Shown: positions 55,862 through 64,000 of the stretch, one piece after another
Numbering within the stretch: position 1 is the stretch's first letter
How the letters are laid out: every line of letters starts with the position of its first letter
Origin: Dictyobacter formicarum
Lineage (GTDB): Bacteria > Chloroflexota > Ktedonobacteria > Ktedonobacterales > Ktedonobacteraceae
DNA: 64,000 nt
Direction of reading: 5' to 3'
Assembly: GCF_016587435.1 (NCBI RefSeq)
Contig: NZ_BNJJ01000002.1
Coordinates: 186,001-250,000, forward strand
Made by a program: the position numbers and the translations under genes
The notes under the pieces: generated by a model
What the model saw: only the letters and a program-made list of their open reading frames with translations
What the model was told of the DNA's origin: nothing
The model's database searches: none

Positions 55862-55870
55862 TGCTCTGTC

Positions 55871-55932
55871 TGCCTTTTCTATATCGATTTGATATACTGC
55901 TAGCAGTATATCAAATCGATATAGAAAAGGCA
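55871..55932. promoter_or_regulatory. 62-bp perfect palindrome, probable PadR operator
   Basis: Positions 55871-55932 are perfectly self-complementary about the centre CTAG (55901/55902), with no loop. The core GATATACTGCTAGCAGTATA resembles PadR sites (ATACT/AGTAT half-sites). It ends ten bases before the proposed padR start, so a bound regulator would block initiation. Confidence 0.75.
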
Positions 55933-56027
55933 AGAGAGGAACAAGGATAATTCTTTCTCGATACAGTGGCGGTGGCATTGTTGGCTTATTGATCCTCAGA
56001 GTCAGGAGATTCCGGTGTCAACAGACG

Positions 56028-56576
56028 ACAGGTAAGACGTATGAAAATCCTATCGGTGTCCTGACGAACGCACCGCCATTTGAGTGGCACCAGATGAACC
56101 TCAGTAATTACCTCAATTTGCAAGCGAGCACGCCCTCACCAAAGACCTTCGCCACCATAGAACTGAACCCTCCCGGTGTTGGGGGCGGCTTCCTGGGCAT
56201 GCCTGATGACTGGACACCTCCATCACGTTTCGTTCGTGTGGCGAATATGTGTCACTACGTGCAACCAGTGCCTGATGCCAGATCGGTTATCACTTTGGCA
56301 GAGCATCTGCTCAACACGGTAGATATTCCTAAAGGGGATATTGTGACACCTTCTTCTCCGCGTTCTTCTCAGATGAAAGTTGAATATACACAGTTCGCAT
56401 GTATATGGGATCTCACTCATCGCATTTTGTACTATCGCACCTATGATGATCTGATGCTGAGGAGCATAGATGTTAATCAGTTGAAGCTGATGCAAACAAG
56501 CCAACCAGCCTGTTTTCCCCTCACGCTCAATGGGCATAGCCCGATTGATATGACTCCTTCCTTGCTGAGTCAATAG
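56028..56576 (+). pseudogene. C-terminal half of a choloylglycine hydrolase-like protein
   Basis: The frame reads GKTYENPIGVLTNAPPFEWH, QMNLSNYLNLQ, GGGFLGMPDDWTPPSRFVRV and SQMKVEYTQFACIWDLTHRI. These are the conserved Asn/Arg region and C-terminus of linear-amide C-N hydrolases (bile-salt hydrolase/penicillin V acylase, Ntn family). The N-terminal half with the catalytic Cys is missing. The preceding codons are unrelated DNA near the palindrome. It is inactive as seen. Confidence 0.8.
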
Positions 56577-56611
56577 CGGGTCCAGGCAGAGGAATTGAAG
56601 CGCTACCAACT

Positions 56612-56666
56612 TGGCGCATTCCACCCCAATATATGCTCATAGCATATATTGGGGTGGAATGCGCCA
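56612..56666. terminator. 26-bp perfect hairpin with 3-base loop
   Basis: The arms 56612-56637 and 56641-56666 are fully complementary around CAT. It lies ~35 bases past the hydrolase fragment. There is no T-run. It may be a terminator or the closed end of a lost element. Confidence 0.5.
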
Positions 56667-57039
56667 TATGCTCTACATCAATCCGGAACTCCCGCTGCTT
56701 GTGACGATTCTCAGAGAAAAATTCGCCTTTCTCACAAATAATTTCACTGTGATACTTGTAAAAGGAGCAAAACAAGCAGGATTTTCTCGCATAAAAATTC
56801 CTCGCTGCGTTTTCACCAACACTTCCTTGTTTTTCTGGCACTGGCTAAGGATGTAGGGCCAGCGCTGGAAAAATTATCTGGCAGAGTGCGCCGGTTTTGC
56901 CGGTGTAGCGTCCTGATGCAGCGAAAAGTTATGGTCCGATTAAAGAAAAGTATTTCGACAAACAATAACTGCATGTAATTTATCCCGGACACACGATACC
57001 TGACCGTAAGGTCGCGGCAAGCTTATCCTTGCAAAATTA
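56667..57039. other. Intergenic region without a recognisable gene
   Basis: This AT-rich DNA of ~370 bases has short open frames (for example to 56856 on the plus strand) that begin inside the hairpin and have no family pattern. Confidence 0.45.
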
Positions 57040-57942
57040 CTACGCTTGGTTTTGGAGGAGATCGGCAATAACATGTGGCTGTTCACTGGCCATAAAATGC
57101 CCACAGCCTGCCGCTACCTGTGCAATCACATTGCGACAACTAAACTTTTTGGTTAGCTCATTGGCCGTTGGCCCCGGCTTACCGGAGCCATAGTCACCCT
57201 CGATGAGGAATATAGGCACATCCAGCTCGTCGCGGTGAGATCTCATGAATACCCGGTTCTTTTGATATGTTCGATACAAGCCAAGCCCAGCTCGCAGCTG
57301 TTCGGGCATTTTATAGGCGCTTGCGTAGTGACGCATGTCTGCGTCTGTCATTGCCTGCTTGTCCTTTGCGAAGCGAAGGAAGAATGCCCTTTTAAAGTAG
57401 GTGTACTCACGACCACCAATAAGCTGTTCGGGAAGTTTGGGTAGACGGTGAAAGGTGAAGTGCCAGAGGAATGGCATCTTGACCATGAGGTCGGTGCTGG
57501 CTGTACCGGGTAGCGGGCCGTCCAATATAGCTACACCTCGCGTTTCGGACGGGTAAAGGCGAGCATACGCATACGCGATCATGCCGCCCATATCATGGCC
57601 AACAATGTAGGGATCTTTAATAGCAAGCTGACTGGTCAGCTCGTGAATATCATTAGCCTGTGTCTCCGCATCATAGTCGGCTCGCGTAGCTTTGGACTTT
57701 CCGATGCCCCGTAAGTCAACTGCGATAACTGTGTACCTGTTAGCAAGCAAGCACATAACCTTGCTGAACTCGTACCAGTCTTCCGAAAATCCGTGCAGAA
57801 AAATAATCGACGGACCGCTACCGCCCGATACATAATGTACTGACGCATCACGTAACTGTACAGTGTAGGACTTAAACGCCGCGCCGAGTACAACTTTCGC
57901 CGGATCCTTACTGTCTAGCCCAATAAAGAACGGGTCGTTCAT
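57040..57942 (-). CDS. Alpha/beta hydrolase, epoxide-hydrolase-like
   Basis: The 300-residue protein has FLHGFSEDWYEF (oxyanion, ~50), VGHDMGGMIAYAYA (~115; Asp nucleophile), the loop FLIEGDYGSGKP and a final GCGHFMASEQPHV with the catalytic His (~283). Asp at the elbow favours epoxide hydrolase or dehalogenase chemistry. Its ATG overlaps the TGA of the upstream DUF1905 gene (ATGA), so the two are translated together. TTGGAGGAACG precedes the start. Confidence 0.88.
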   Translation of the reverse strand: MNDPFFIGLDSKDPAKVVLGAAFKSYTVQLRDASVHYVSGGSGPSIIFLHGFSEDWYEFSKVMCLLANRYTVIAVDLRGIGKSKATRADYDAETQANDIHELTSQLAIKDPYIVGHDMGGMIAYAYARLYPSETRGVAILDGPLPGTASTDLMVKMPFLWHFTFHRLPKLPEQLIGGREYTYFKRAFFLRFAKDKQAMTDADMRHYASAYKMPEQLRAGLGLYRTYQKNRVFMRSHRDELDVPIFLIEGDYGSGKPGPTANELTKKFSCRNVIAQVAAGCGHFMASEQPHVIADLLQNQA

Positions 57943-58211
57943 AGTCGTTCCTCCAAGGACACTTCAATAACATCGCCTGGTTGCGCCTGCATGGCCTAGA
58001 GTATTTTTTTGCTTACGGGTAAGAATTGTGTGCCCTCGCCCCACGGCATAAAGGCCGTCTGGAAGGCAACGCCGTCCATGGTGCCTTTGACCTTGACGGA
58101 CTTGGTAGAACCAAAAAATGTAACCGATTCAGGCCACACCACACATGCCCAGCCATCGCGGTCTTCAATGGTGGCCTTAAACGTTTTATTGATAGGGGTT
58201 ATCTGTCCCAT
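57939..58211 (-). pseudogene. DUF1905 protein with an in-frame amber codon
   Basis: The frame reads MGQITPINKTFKATIEDRDG, WACVVWPESVTFFGSTKSVK, VKGTMDGVAFQTAFMPWGEG and TQFLPVSKKIL. TAG follows at 57996-57998, and the frame then continues in phase as AMQAQPGDVIEVSLEERL to TGA at 57939-57941. Without the TAG it is a complete 90-residue DUF1905 beta-barrel protein, of unknown function. The ribosome site for the next hydrolase gene lies in this tail. A point mutation is the simplest explanation. Confidence 0.78.
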
Positions 58212-58636
58212 GAGTAGACTCCTTAGTTAGACTCATTTTGTTCTAAAACGGTAGCGATCTGTTCCATCTGGCGAGCCAGCAGAGCGAGGTTATTGGTAAA
58301 TGGCGTGAATGTTCGACCGTTTCCAGCGCGAAAGGTGGAAAATCGGCGCGAAACATTGGAATCGCCAACATTGGAATCGCCAACATTGGAATCGCCCTCG
58401 CAAACCTCCATAAAAGGGCTCCAGGAGCGGGTGACGGTACGCCATTTCTGGTAATTCGGGCAATCAGCAAAAAGAGTATCTGACGCTTGACCAGCATCTC
58501 ACGGCTCGAAAAAACGACGTGGAAAATCGGCACAGGCGCGCATCCTCGAATTGCTGTTCACCAATCCGCTGATTTTCCCCGTTCGCACGTGATTGCGGTC
58601 GAAGCACGTGTGGGTTTGGGAATGCTCCTCGCGACC
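58212..58636. other. Intergenic region with a 15-bp tandem repeat
   Basis: Three tandem units of ACATTGGAATCGCCA occupy 58353-58397. Since 15 is a multiple of three, they keep any reading frame, but I cannot assign the overlapping open frames on either strand to a family. About 425 bases in all hold no convincing gene. Confidence 0.5.
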
Positions 58637-59251
<615 letters not shown>

Positions 59252-59588
59252 GACCGAGTTCCTCCAACATCTGGTATTAATGACATGCCTCTATTCTACT
59301 GGCTTCGACGTGAAAAAAACTTCTTGGATCTTGCTCAAATCCTCGGCCCGGCTCTTGCCTGGGAAAGATCAGCCGACGCGCCTGATCCTCTCTTGACGAA
59401 AGCCTAGCATGGGTGCTGACGGAAGTCGCTCTCCTACGAATGTACAACAAGTGCGTGCAACAGCCTGCTTCTCGCGCGGATTCTGGTTGAGACACTACAG
59501 TTGCACTTTTTAGCTGAGCCATACTGACCTTCAACTTCCATGAAAAAAAGCTTCATGAACTTCTCTGATCCATGTGTGTAAATCCCAA
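59252..59588. other. Intergenic region upstream of the MITE
   Basis: About 340 bases contain the promoter side of the reductase gene and no recognisable gene. The short plus-strand frames beginning near 59201 overlap the reductase start and look random. Confidence 0.45.
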
Positions 59589-59749
59589 GGTAGTGTTGCA
59601 AAAAATTTTAAGCTCATCAAAATGATGCGCATTCGAAAATCGTATCGATGTAAAAAATGCAAAAGGTGCACATATTTTATCAAAAAGGTTTCTTCTACCG
59701 CAAATCGAGCTCTTATTTTGATGAGCTTAAAATTTTTTGCAACACTACC
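59589..59749. mobile_element. 161-bp MITE with 35-bp perfect terminal repeats, IS6-like ends
   Basis: The ends 59589-59623 and 59715-59749 are perfect inverted repeats of 35 bp starting GGTAGTGTTGCAAAAAATTT. The first 13 bases differ by one from the IS6 type B end (GGTTGTGTTGCAA). The ~90-base core lacks a transposase. A non-autonomous element moved by an IS6 transposase is the best reading. Confidence 0.75.
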
Positions 59750-59760
59750 AGGATTATTAG

Positions 59761-59880
59761 CGCTGGCGTGACCTACGTGTACACTTGCAGCAGTGTGAGG
59801 AAGCCCGCAGGCAGCAGTTCCGCTTTCGCAAAGATCCTGCCGCTTACTTGGCGGCACTGGAAGCTCAACTGCTCGAGTAA
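59761..59880 (+). pseudogene. C-terminal scrap of an unidentified helical protein
   Basis: An open stretch reads WRDLRVHLQQCEEARRQQ followed by FRFRKDPAAYLAALEAQLLE and a stop. A TAG lies just upstream. The charged helix pattern suggests the end of a real protein, possibly transposon-borne, cut by the MITE. The family is unknown. Confidence 0.35.
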
Positions 59881-59922
59881 TGTTTTCCGTTCAGCGTTTT
59901 TTAGTGCTGAAACCGAGAAAAA

Positions 59923-61429
59923 CTAATGCATGCCAGCCGGTGGCAGCGATATCTCTTCAACAATTTCGTCTCCGATGACGACAAACACTTCTTGTGGCTT
60001 TTCAGGAGCACGGGCAAGCAAAACTAAACACACCAGCGTAAGCATTGACATCCCCATCAAAGCAATGAGAGAGATAACAAACGCCTGATTATAATGCATT
60101 GACAACTGCGCGATAGACTTGCCAGGAACGCCCAGAACACTAAAGAAAACGACACCAATCGAGGCCACGCCAAGGGCCTGCGACACCTGATTTGCAGTCG
60201 TTATCGTACCGGAAGCTGCACCCGCATGATGAGGAGCAATATTGGTCACGACCACGTTAATCAACGGCGTTCCGATAAAGCCCTGTCCCACTCCCATCAA
60301 AAGGACGAATGGTACCAGCGGCAACGGATTATGCAAATGTATTCCCAATGCCTGTACAGTGAATATCATACCGATATCACCAATCAGGATCAGCGCAACA
60401 CCATAATAGAGCACACGTAACCCCATCCTCTTAATCATGTGTGGCGCAACCAGGGAGCTTAACAAAAAGCCTATGCCAAGTGGAGCAAATGCCAGACCAG
60501 ACAATAAGGGAGTAAAATTATGCCCATCCTGTATAAAAATAGTCATTATGAAAAAAAAACGCGGCATTCGCTCCATAAAAAGTCAATGCAGTAATCAAGC
60601 CCAGTGTAAAACGACGATCGATAAATAACGATATCGGCAACAAAGGGTCACCAGAACGCAGTGTCAAGCGTTGCTCATAGCGAACAAACGCCACAAAGAG
60701 AGGAATAGCAAGAGCCAGGCAGATAAATGACCACAAAGGCCAGCCAGCATCTTCTCCAGTGGACAGAGGATAGGTCAGCAAAACCAGGCTGAGTGTGAGC
60801 AGACCAACACCAATCAGGTCAAGTTTCTTTGTTCCTTCAACACGAGACTCGCGCACCAATGGCACGCTCGCAACCAGGGCAAGCACACCGATCGGCACAT
60901 TGACAAGAAACACATTGCGCCAGCCAAAATCCAGGAAATTACCGCCAATGAGTATTCCACCTAGAATTTGCCCGAAGACACTGGCAAAACCCACGACGGC
61001 TCCATACAGACTGAAAGCCACAGGTTTCTCTCTTGGCGAAAAACTTACCTGAATGATCGAAATCACTTGTGGCACCATCAGCGCAGAGCCAAAACCCTGG
61101 ATCACACGAGAGAAAATTAAGATGACAGGGCCAGGGGCTAATCCACAAAATAAAGAGGCAAGCACAAATACCAGCATACCTAGCTGAAACATGCGCTTGC
61201 GACCAAACATATCCCCCAGACGACCACCGGTCACCAGGCCGACCGCGTACGCTAGAATATAACCAACCACGACCAGTTGGATCTGTGCAGTATTCGTATG
61301 CAGTTCGAGTTGAATCGATGGAATAGCTACATTGACAATAGATGAGTCGATTATTGACATTAAGGTTGCAGCCAGCACCACAACCAACGCCCACCAGCGT
61401 CGAGGATCTAGCAAAATAGTCTCGTTCAT
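59923..61429 (-). pseudogene. DHA2-type MFS transporter with a homopolymer frameshift
   Basis: From ATG 61429 (after GAGAAGGG) the frame has the MFS start MNETILLDPRRWWALVVVLA, motif DSSIVNVAIPSIQ, GGRLGDMFGRKRMF (motif A) and FSRVIQGFGSALMVPQ. It reaches GANAAFFF at a T9 run (about 60556-60564) where one base is wrong. The second frame continues FIMTIFIQDGHNFTPLLSG through the last helices (GVGQGFIGTPLINVVVTNI) to 59923. Restored, it has ~14 helices and ~500 residues, an EmrB/QacA-like drug exporter. The homopolymer makes a sequencing error plausible. Confidence 0.85.
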
Positions 61430-61636
61430 TTTTCCCTTCTCAAATATATGCAAAAAAAATACATATCAATATAAGGTCATTTGCAAAAAAGGAGACAATG
61501 GTCTCGGGGTTGCCAATGAGACCATATGGCAAGACATCTCTCGGAAAATTGTCTTTCGCCCTCTCCAACCTCAACGTTTGGGCCTGATCATTGTATCACC
61601 AATGGTACAGGGCGTCGATGTTAGGCCAATGTCATT

Positions 61637-62755
61637 CAGGGCTTTTTGAAAGTCGAAGGAGGTAAAAAAAAAGATCGATCCTTGCTATACTGGTTGAGTT
61701 TAAAACCATACAACAGCCAGAAAGCAGGAACAATCACATGGACTCTACCACACTCATGGCTCAGGTGGAATGTCAGCCGCACCTCAAAGACGTCAATGCT
61801 CACAGCCTGTATGCGAGCTTTCAACAGATCCACGATGGAAGATGCAAACGAGGAATTCGGTATCCCCTTGCTTTGCTCTTAAGCTTGATTGTGCTGGCCA
61901 AGCTGGCAGGCATGGATAACATGAATGGCGTGGTGGAATGGGTTCGGCATCAATCGAGCTGGCTCAATGCGCTCTTTGGCACTTCCTATCACCGCTGGCT
62001 GTGTTTTTCCACCTACGTCTATGCCCTTGGGAAACTCGATCCCCAGGTGGCGAGTTTTTTGCTGTCCTCTGCCTTGCTGCGTCTGCAAGCCGAGCATCAT
62101 GGGCAGCCGGACCCCTCATTATGCAAGAGGCGACCAGATGAGCACAGCCACAAGCACATTGCCTTTGATGGCAAAGCCTTGCGAGGAACCTATGGACATC
62201 ATGATCCCAAGCAACCGAGCGTGCATTTGTGTGCGTTTTACGAGGTCCAGACCGGCATAGTGCTGGCGCAACGAGATGTGAAGGAGAAAGAGAATGAGAT
62301 TAGCGCGCTCAAAGAGATGCTGACTCCAGGTCTGATCAAAGGACGCATTCTCAGTGCGGATGCGATGCACACCCAACGCTTCTTTTGTCAGCAGGTCACC
62401 CATGGTGGAGGAGCCTATCTGCTCACCATCAAGGACAATCAACCCACCTTACGGGAAGAGCTCAAGCTGTTTTTTGACGATCACGCTGCTGATGTGCGGT
62501 GGCACATCCATCGTGATGTCAGCAGTGGGCATGGTCGCATGGATGTTCGGATCACGACCACCAGTCCTGATCTGCGCGACTATTTAGCCCGGCAGTGGTG
62601 TGGCATTGAGCAGGTGTTTTGTATCGAACGGACGTGTATCCAGCAAGGGAAGCCGACGAGCGTTGAGGTTCACTATGGAATCACCAGCCTGACTCCTCGG
62701 CAGGCCGATGCCCAACGCATTGGGGCGTTACATCGAGCGCACTGGGCGATCGAAA
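61637..62755 (+). mobile_element. ISAs1-family insertion sequence, copy 2, 3'-truncated
   Basis: The left end starts CAGGGCTTTTTGAAAGTC at 61637, like the ends of copy 1. The element breaks off near 62755, inside the transposase, where the serine-recombinase element begins. Confidence 0.7.
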
Positions 62756-62763
62756 TAGTCTAA
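61738..62763 (+). pseudogene. ISAs1 transposase, truncated near its C-terminus
   Basis: The 341-codon frame has QQIHDGRCKRGIRYPLALLL, FDGKALRGTYG (first catalytic Asp), SADAMHTQRFF (second Asp) and TIKDNQPTLREEL. It ends YGITSLTP, then HRAHWAIEIV*. In intact members HWAIENRLHWVRD with the catalytic Glu follows, so ~50-60 residues are missing. The break matches the end of the recombinase element. It is only partly similar to the copy at 29734. Confidence 0.82.
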
Positions 62764-64000
62764 TCGCAAATGACAAAAACGAGTCGTTTCGCCCTTGGAA
62801 GAGGTTGGGATCACATAGCGGATCTCAACCTCTTCGTTCGTGACGATGACACGATCAACAAGCAATTCGATGAGCTGCCGCTTCTGTTCAAAGGTGGCGG
62901 CACTGAGCCCTTGCTGAACGCGCTGGCAGAATATTTCAATCGATTGCACCATTCCAGCAAGCTGATCATGGCATCCCACAGTAGCTTCCAATTGCCGCTT
63001 TTGTTCGGCAATAACAGACAGGCGCTGTTCCAATTCAATCTTGCGTCTCTTGTACTCTTCGAGTTGAAGCACATTCGCCAGATAGGCATCCGTTAGCCGT
63101 TCCATCTGCTGTTCCAAACTAACTCTCGCCTTGCGCAGATTCTCCCGACGAGCTTGCAGTTCTTGAGGAAGCCACAGCCCACCTTGAGCACGAGCGAGCG
63201 CAGTGGTAATGGCGTTGGGATGCGTGAGTATCTCACAGACATCTTGCCAGACCAGTTCATCGAGTTGCTCAACAGGAATCGAACGTGCTGGACATTTTTC
63301 ATCTCGGTGCGAGATAGTTCCATGGCTTTTGCCCACACAGACATAGTACGCATAGCCTCCGCGGCTACTGCGACCAATACAGCCAAGCCGACATGTCCCA
63401 CAACTGACCATGGCACGTAGCAGGTAGGGATAGGCGGTATTGTTGCGACGGGCAAATTGCTGATTGTGTACCAGTTTTTGTTGCACCAAATCAAATTGCT
63501 CCTGGTTGATCACTGCTGGAACTTGAGTGATGGCAGTCCATTCCTCCTGGTTCGTCTGGACATGTCCTCCTCGACCTCGGCCAATAGGGACCAGGGCTGA
63601 GTGTCGTCCACGAGCCTCAGTAGGACGACTGCGTCCAATGTAGACAGTTCCCGTGTAGACAGGGTTGGTAAGAATGCCTCGGAGGGTGGCCTGATTCCAT
63701 CGGGTTTTCCCGGCAGGACTGGCCACACCCAGGTTTGTTAAGCGTTGGATTTCCGCCTTTAAGCTCTTGCCTTCTTGCAGGTAGCTTGAGAACAGTTCTG
63801 CCACGACCGCGGCTTCTGCCAGGTCAAGACGGACCCCTGCCGGATCACGGGGATGGGCAGGATCAACCCGATATCCATAGGGTGCGCGGGTCCAAGGAAG
63901 CAACCCACCTGCCAGGTACTTCTGACGTCGTCCCCGCCTCATACGCTCGGCAATCAAACTGCGTTCGTACTCGGAAACGGCTCCGCGAATTTGGAGCAGA
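62728..64000 (-). CDS. Large serine recombinase, N-terminus outside the window
   Basis: The visible ~424 residues begin at the window edge with LLQIRGAVSEYERSLIAERM, the end of the resolvase catalytic domain. The recombinase domain follows (APYGYRVDP, AAVVAELFSSYLQEGKSLKA, TLRGILTNPVYTGTVYIGR). A zinc-ribbon comes next (SCGTCRLGCIG, then DEKCPARSIPVEQLDELVW), then a long coiled coil (RENLRKARVSLEQQMERLTD). Such enzymes integrate and excise elements by crossing over at att sites. The last ~8 residues and the stop codon are encoded by ISAs1 DNA, so the gene lies at the very end of the element it moves. Confidence 0.92.
   Translation of the reverse strand, partial: LLQIRGAVSEYERSLIAERMRRGRRQKYLAGGLLPWTRAPYGYRVDPAHPRDPAGVRLDLAEAAVVAELFSSYLQEGKSLKAEIQRLTNLGVASPAGKTRWNQATLRGILTNPVYTGTVYIGRSRPTEARGRHSALVPIGRGRGGHVQTNQEEWTAITQVPAVINQEQFDLVQQKLVHNQQFARRNNTAYPYLLRAMVSCGTCRLGCIGRSSRGGYAYYVCVGKSHGTISHRDEKCPARSIPVEQLDELVWQDVCEILTHPNAITTALARAQGGLWLPQELQARRENLRKARVSLEQQMERLTDAYLANVLQLEEYKRRKIELEQRLSVIAEQKRQLEATVGCHDQLAGMVQSIEIFCQRVQQGLSAATFEQKRQLIELLVDRVIVTNEEVEIRYVIPTSSKGETTRFCHLRLDYFDRPVRSM

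Noticed and set aside
58243..58533. Minus-strand 96-codon frame over the 15-bp tandem repeats.
   Set aside because: No recognisable domain; competing frames of similar length exist on the same strand.

Overview
The window looks like accessory chromosome (or a large plasmid) from a filamentous, soil-type Chloroflexota bacterium of the Ktedonobacteria kind. This is inferred from gene style: very large BTAD/AAA and MalT/LuxR ATPase regulators, a proline/glycine-rich membrane protein resembling DUF6585, a sigma factor coupled to a HEAT-repeat membrane protein, and many insertion sequences and group II intron parts. I cannot confirm the taxon without a search. No rRNA, tRNA, CRISPR array or phage structural gene was seen.

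Layout. 1-2.1 kb: 3' half of a group II intron (reverse transcriptase plus domains V/VI) sitting inside an ISL3-type transposase gene. 2.1-9.6 kb: catabolic and redox genes (D-aminoacylase, pentapeptide-repeat protein, ABM monooxygenase, HSL-type esterase, MRJP-like protein, DsbA/FrnE protein) mixed with decayed fragments (Ser/Thr kinase, DsbA-like, PAS). 10.3-29.5 kb: a 1265-aa BTAD regulator, an FMN reductase, DUF1275, a frameshifted amidohydrolase, an alpha/beta hydrolase, the bd oxidase operon cydA-cydB-small membrane ORF-cydD-cydC, pseudogenes of dps, DUF5996 and DsbA-like genes, and a ring-cleaving dioxygenase. 29.6-36.8 kb: an IS pile (ISAs1, an IS4-like fragment, IS6, two IS630). 36.9-42 kb: PQQ-propeller protein, HEAT/sigma pair, broken vWA-like gene. 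42-45.5 kb: broken merR, NmrA, a frameshifted F420-type nitroreductase divergent from tetR. 45.6-47 kb: Tn554/Tn3 remnants and an IS6. 47-51.5 kb: LuxR/MalT regulator, TPR protein and SnoaL-like protein. 52-61.5 kb: glyoxalase, a padR-multicopper oxidase operon under a 62-bp perfect palindrome, broken bile-salt-hydrolase-like, DUF1905 and MFS genes, a DHFR-like reductase and a MITE. 61.6-64 kb: an ISAs1 truncated by an element carrying a large serine recombinase that runs off the window.

Two larger patterns stand out. First, five near-identical promoter-like motifs (two CATAACG-type boxes 23 bp apart and a TATRCT box exactly 15 bp after the second) lie upstream of a DsbA-like pseudogene, the FrnE gene, a DUF6176-like/FMN reductase pair, the amidohydrolase and cydABDC. 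A sixth, decayed copy lies after the BTAD gene. This suggests a redox or respiratory regulon with one unknown regulator. Second, a BTAD-promoter-cyd module was apparently duplicated and partly deleted, leaving a cydC scrap next to one BTAD gene and a BTAD scrap next to the intact cyd operon.

Many genes carry single-base frameshifts, often in homopolymers. These may be real decay or assembly errors; each is noted where seen.
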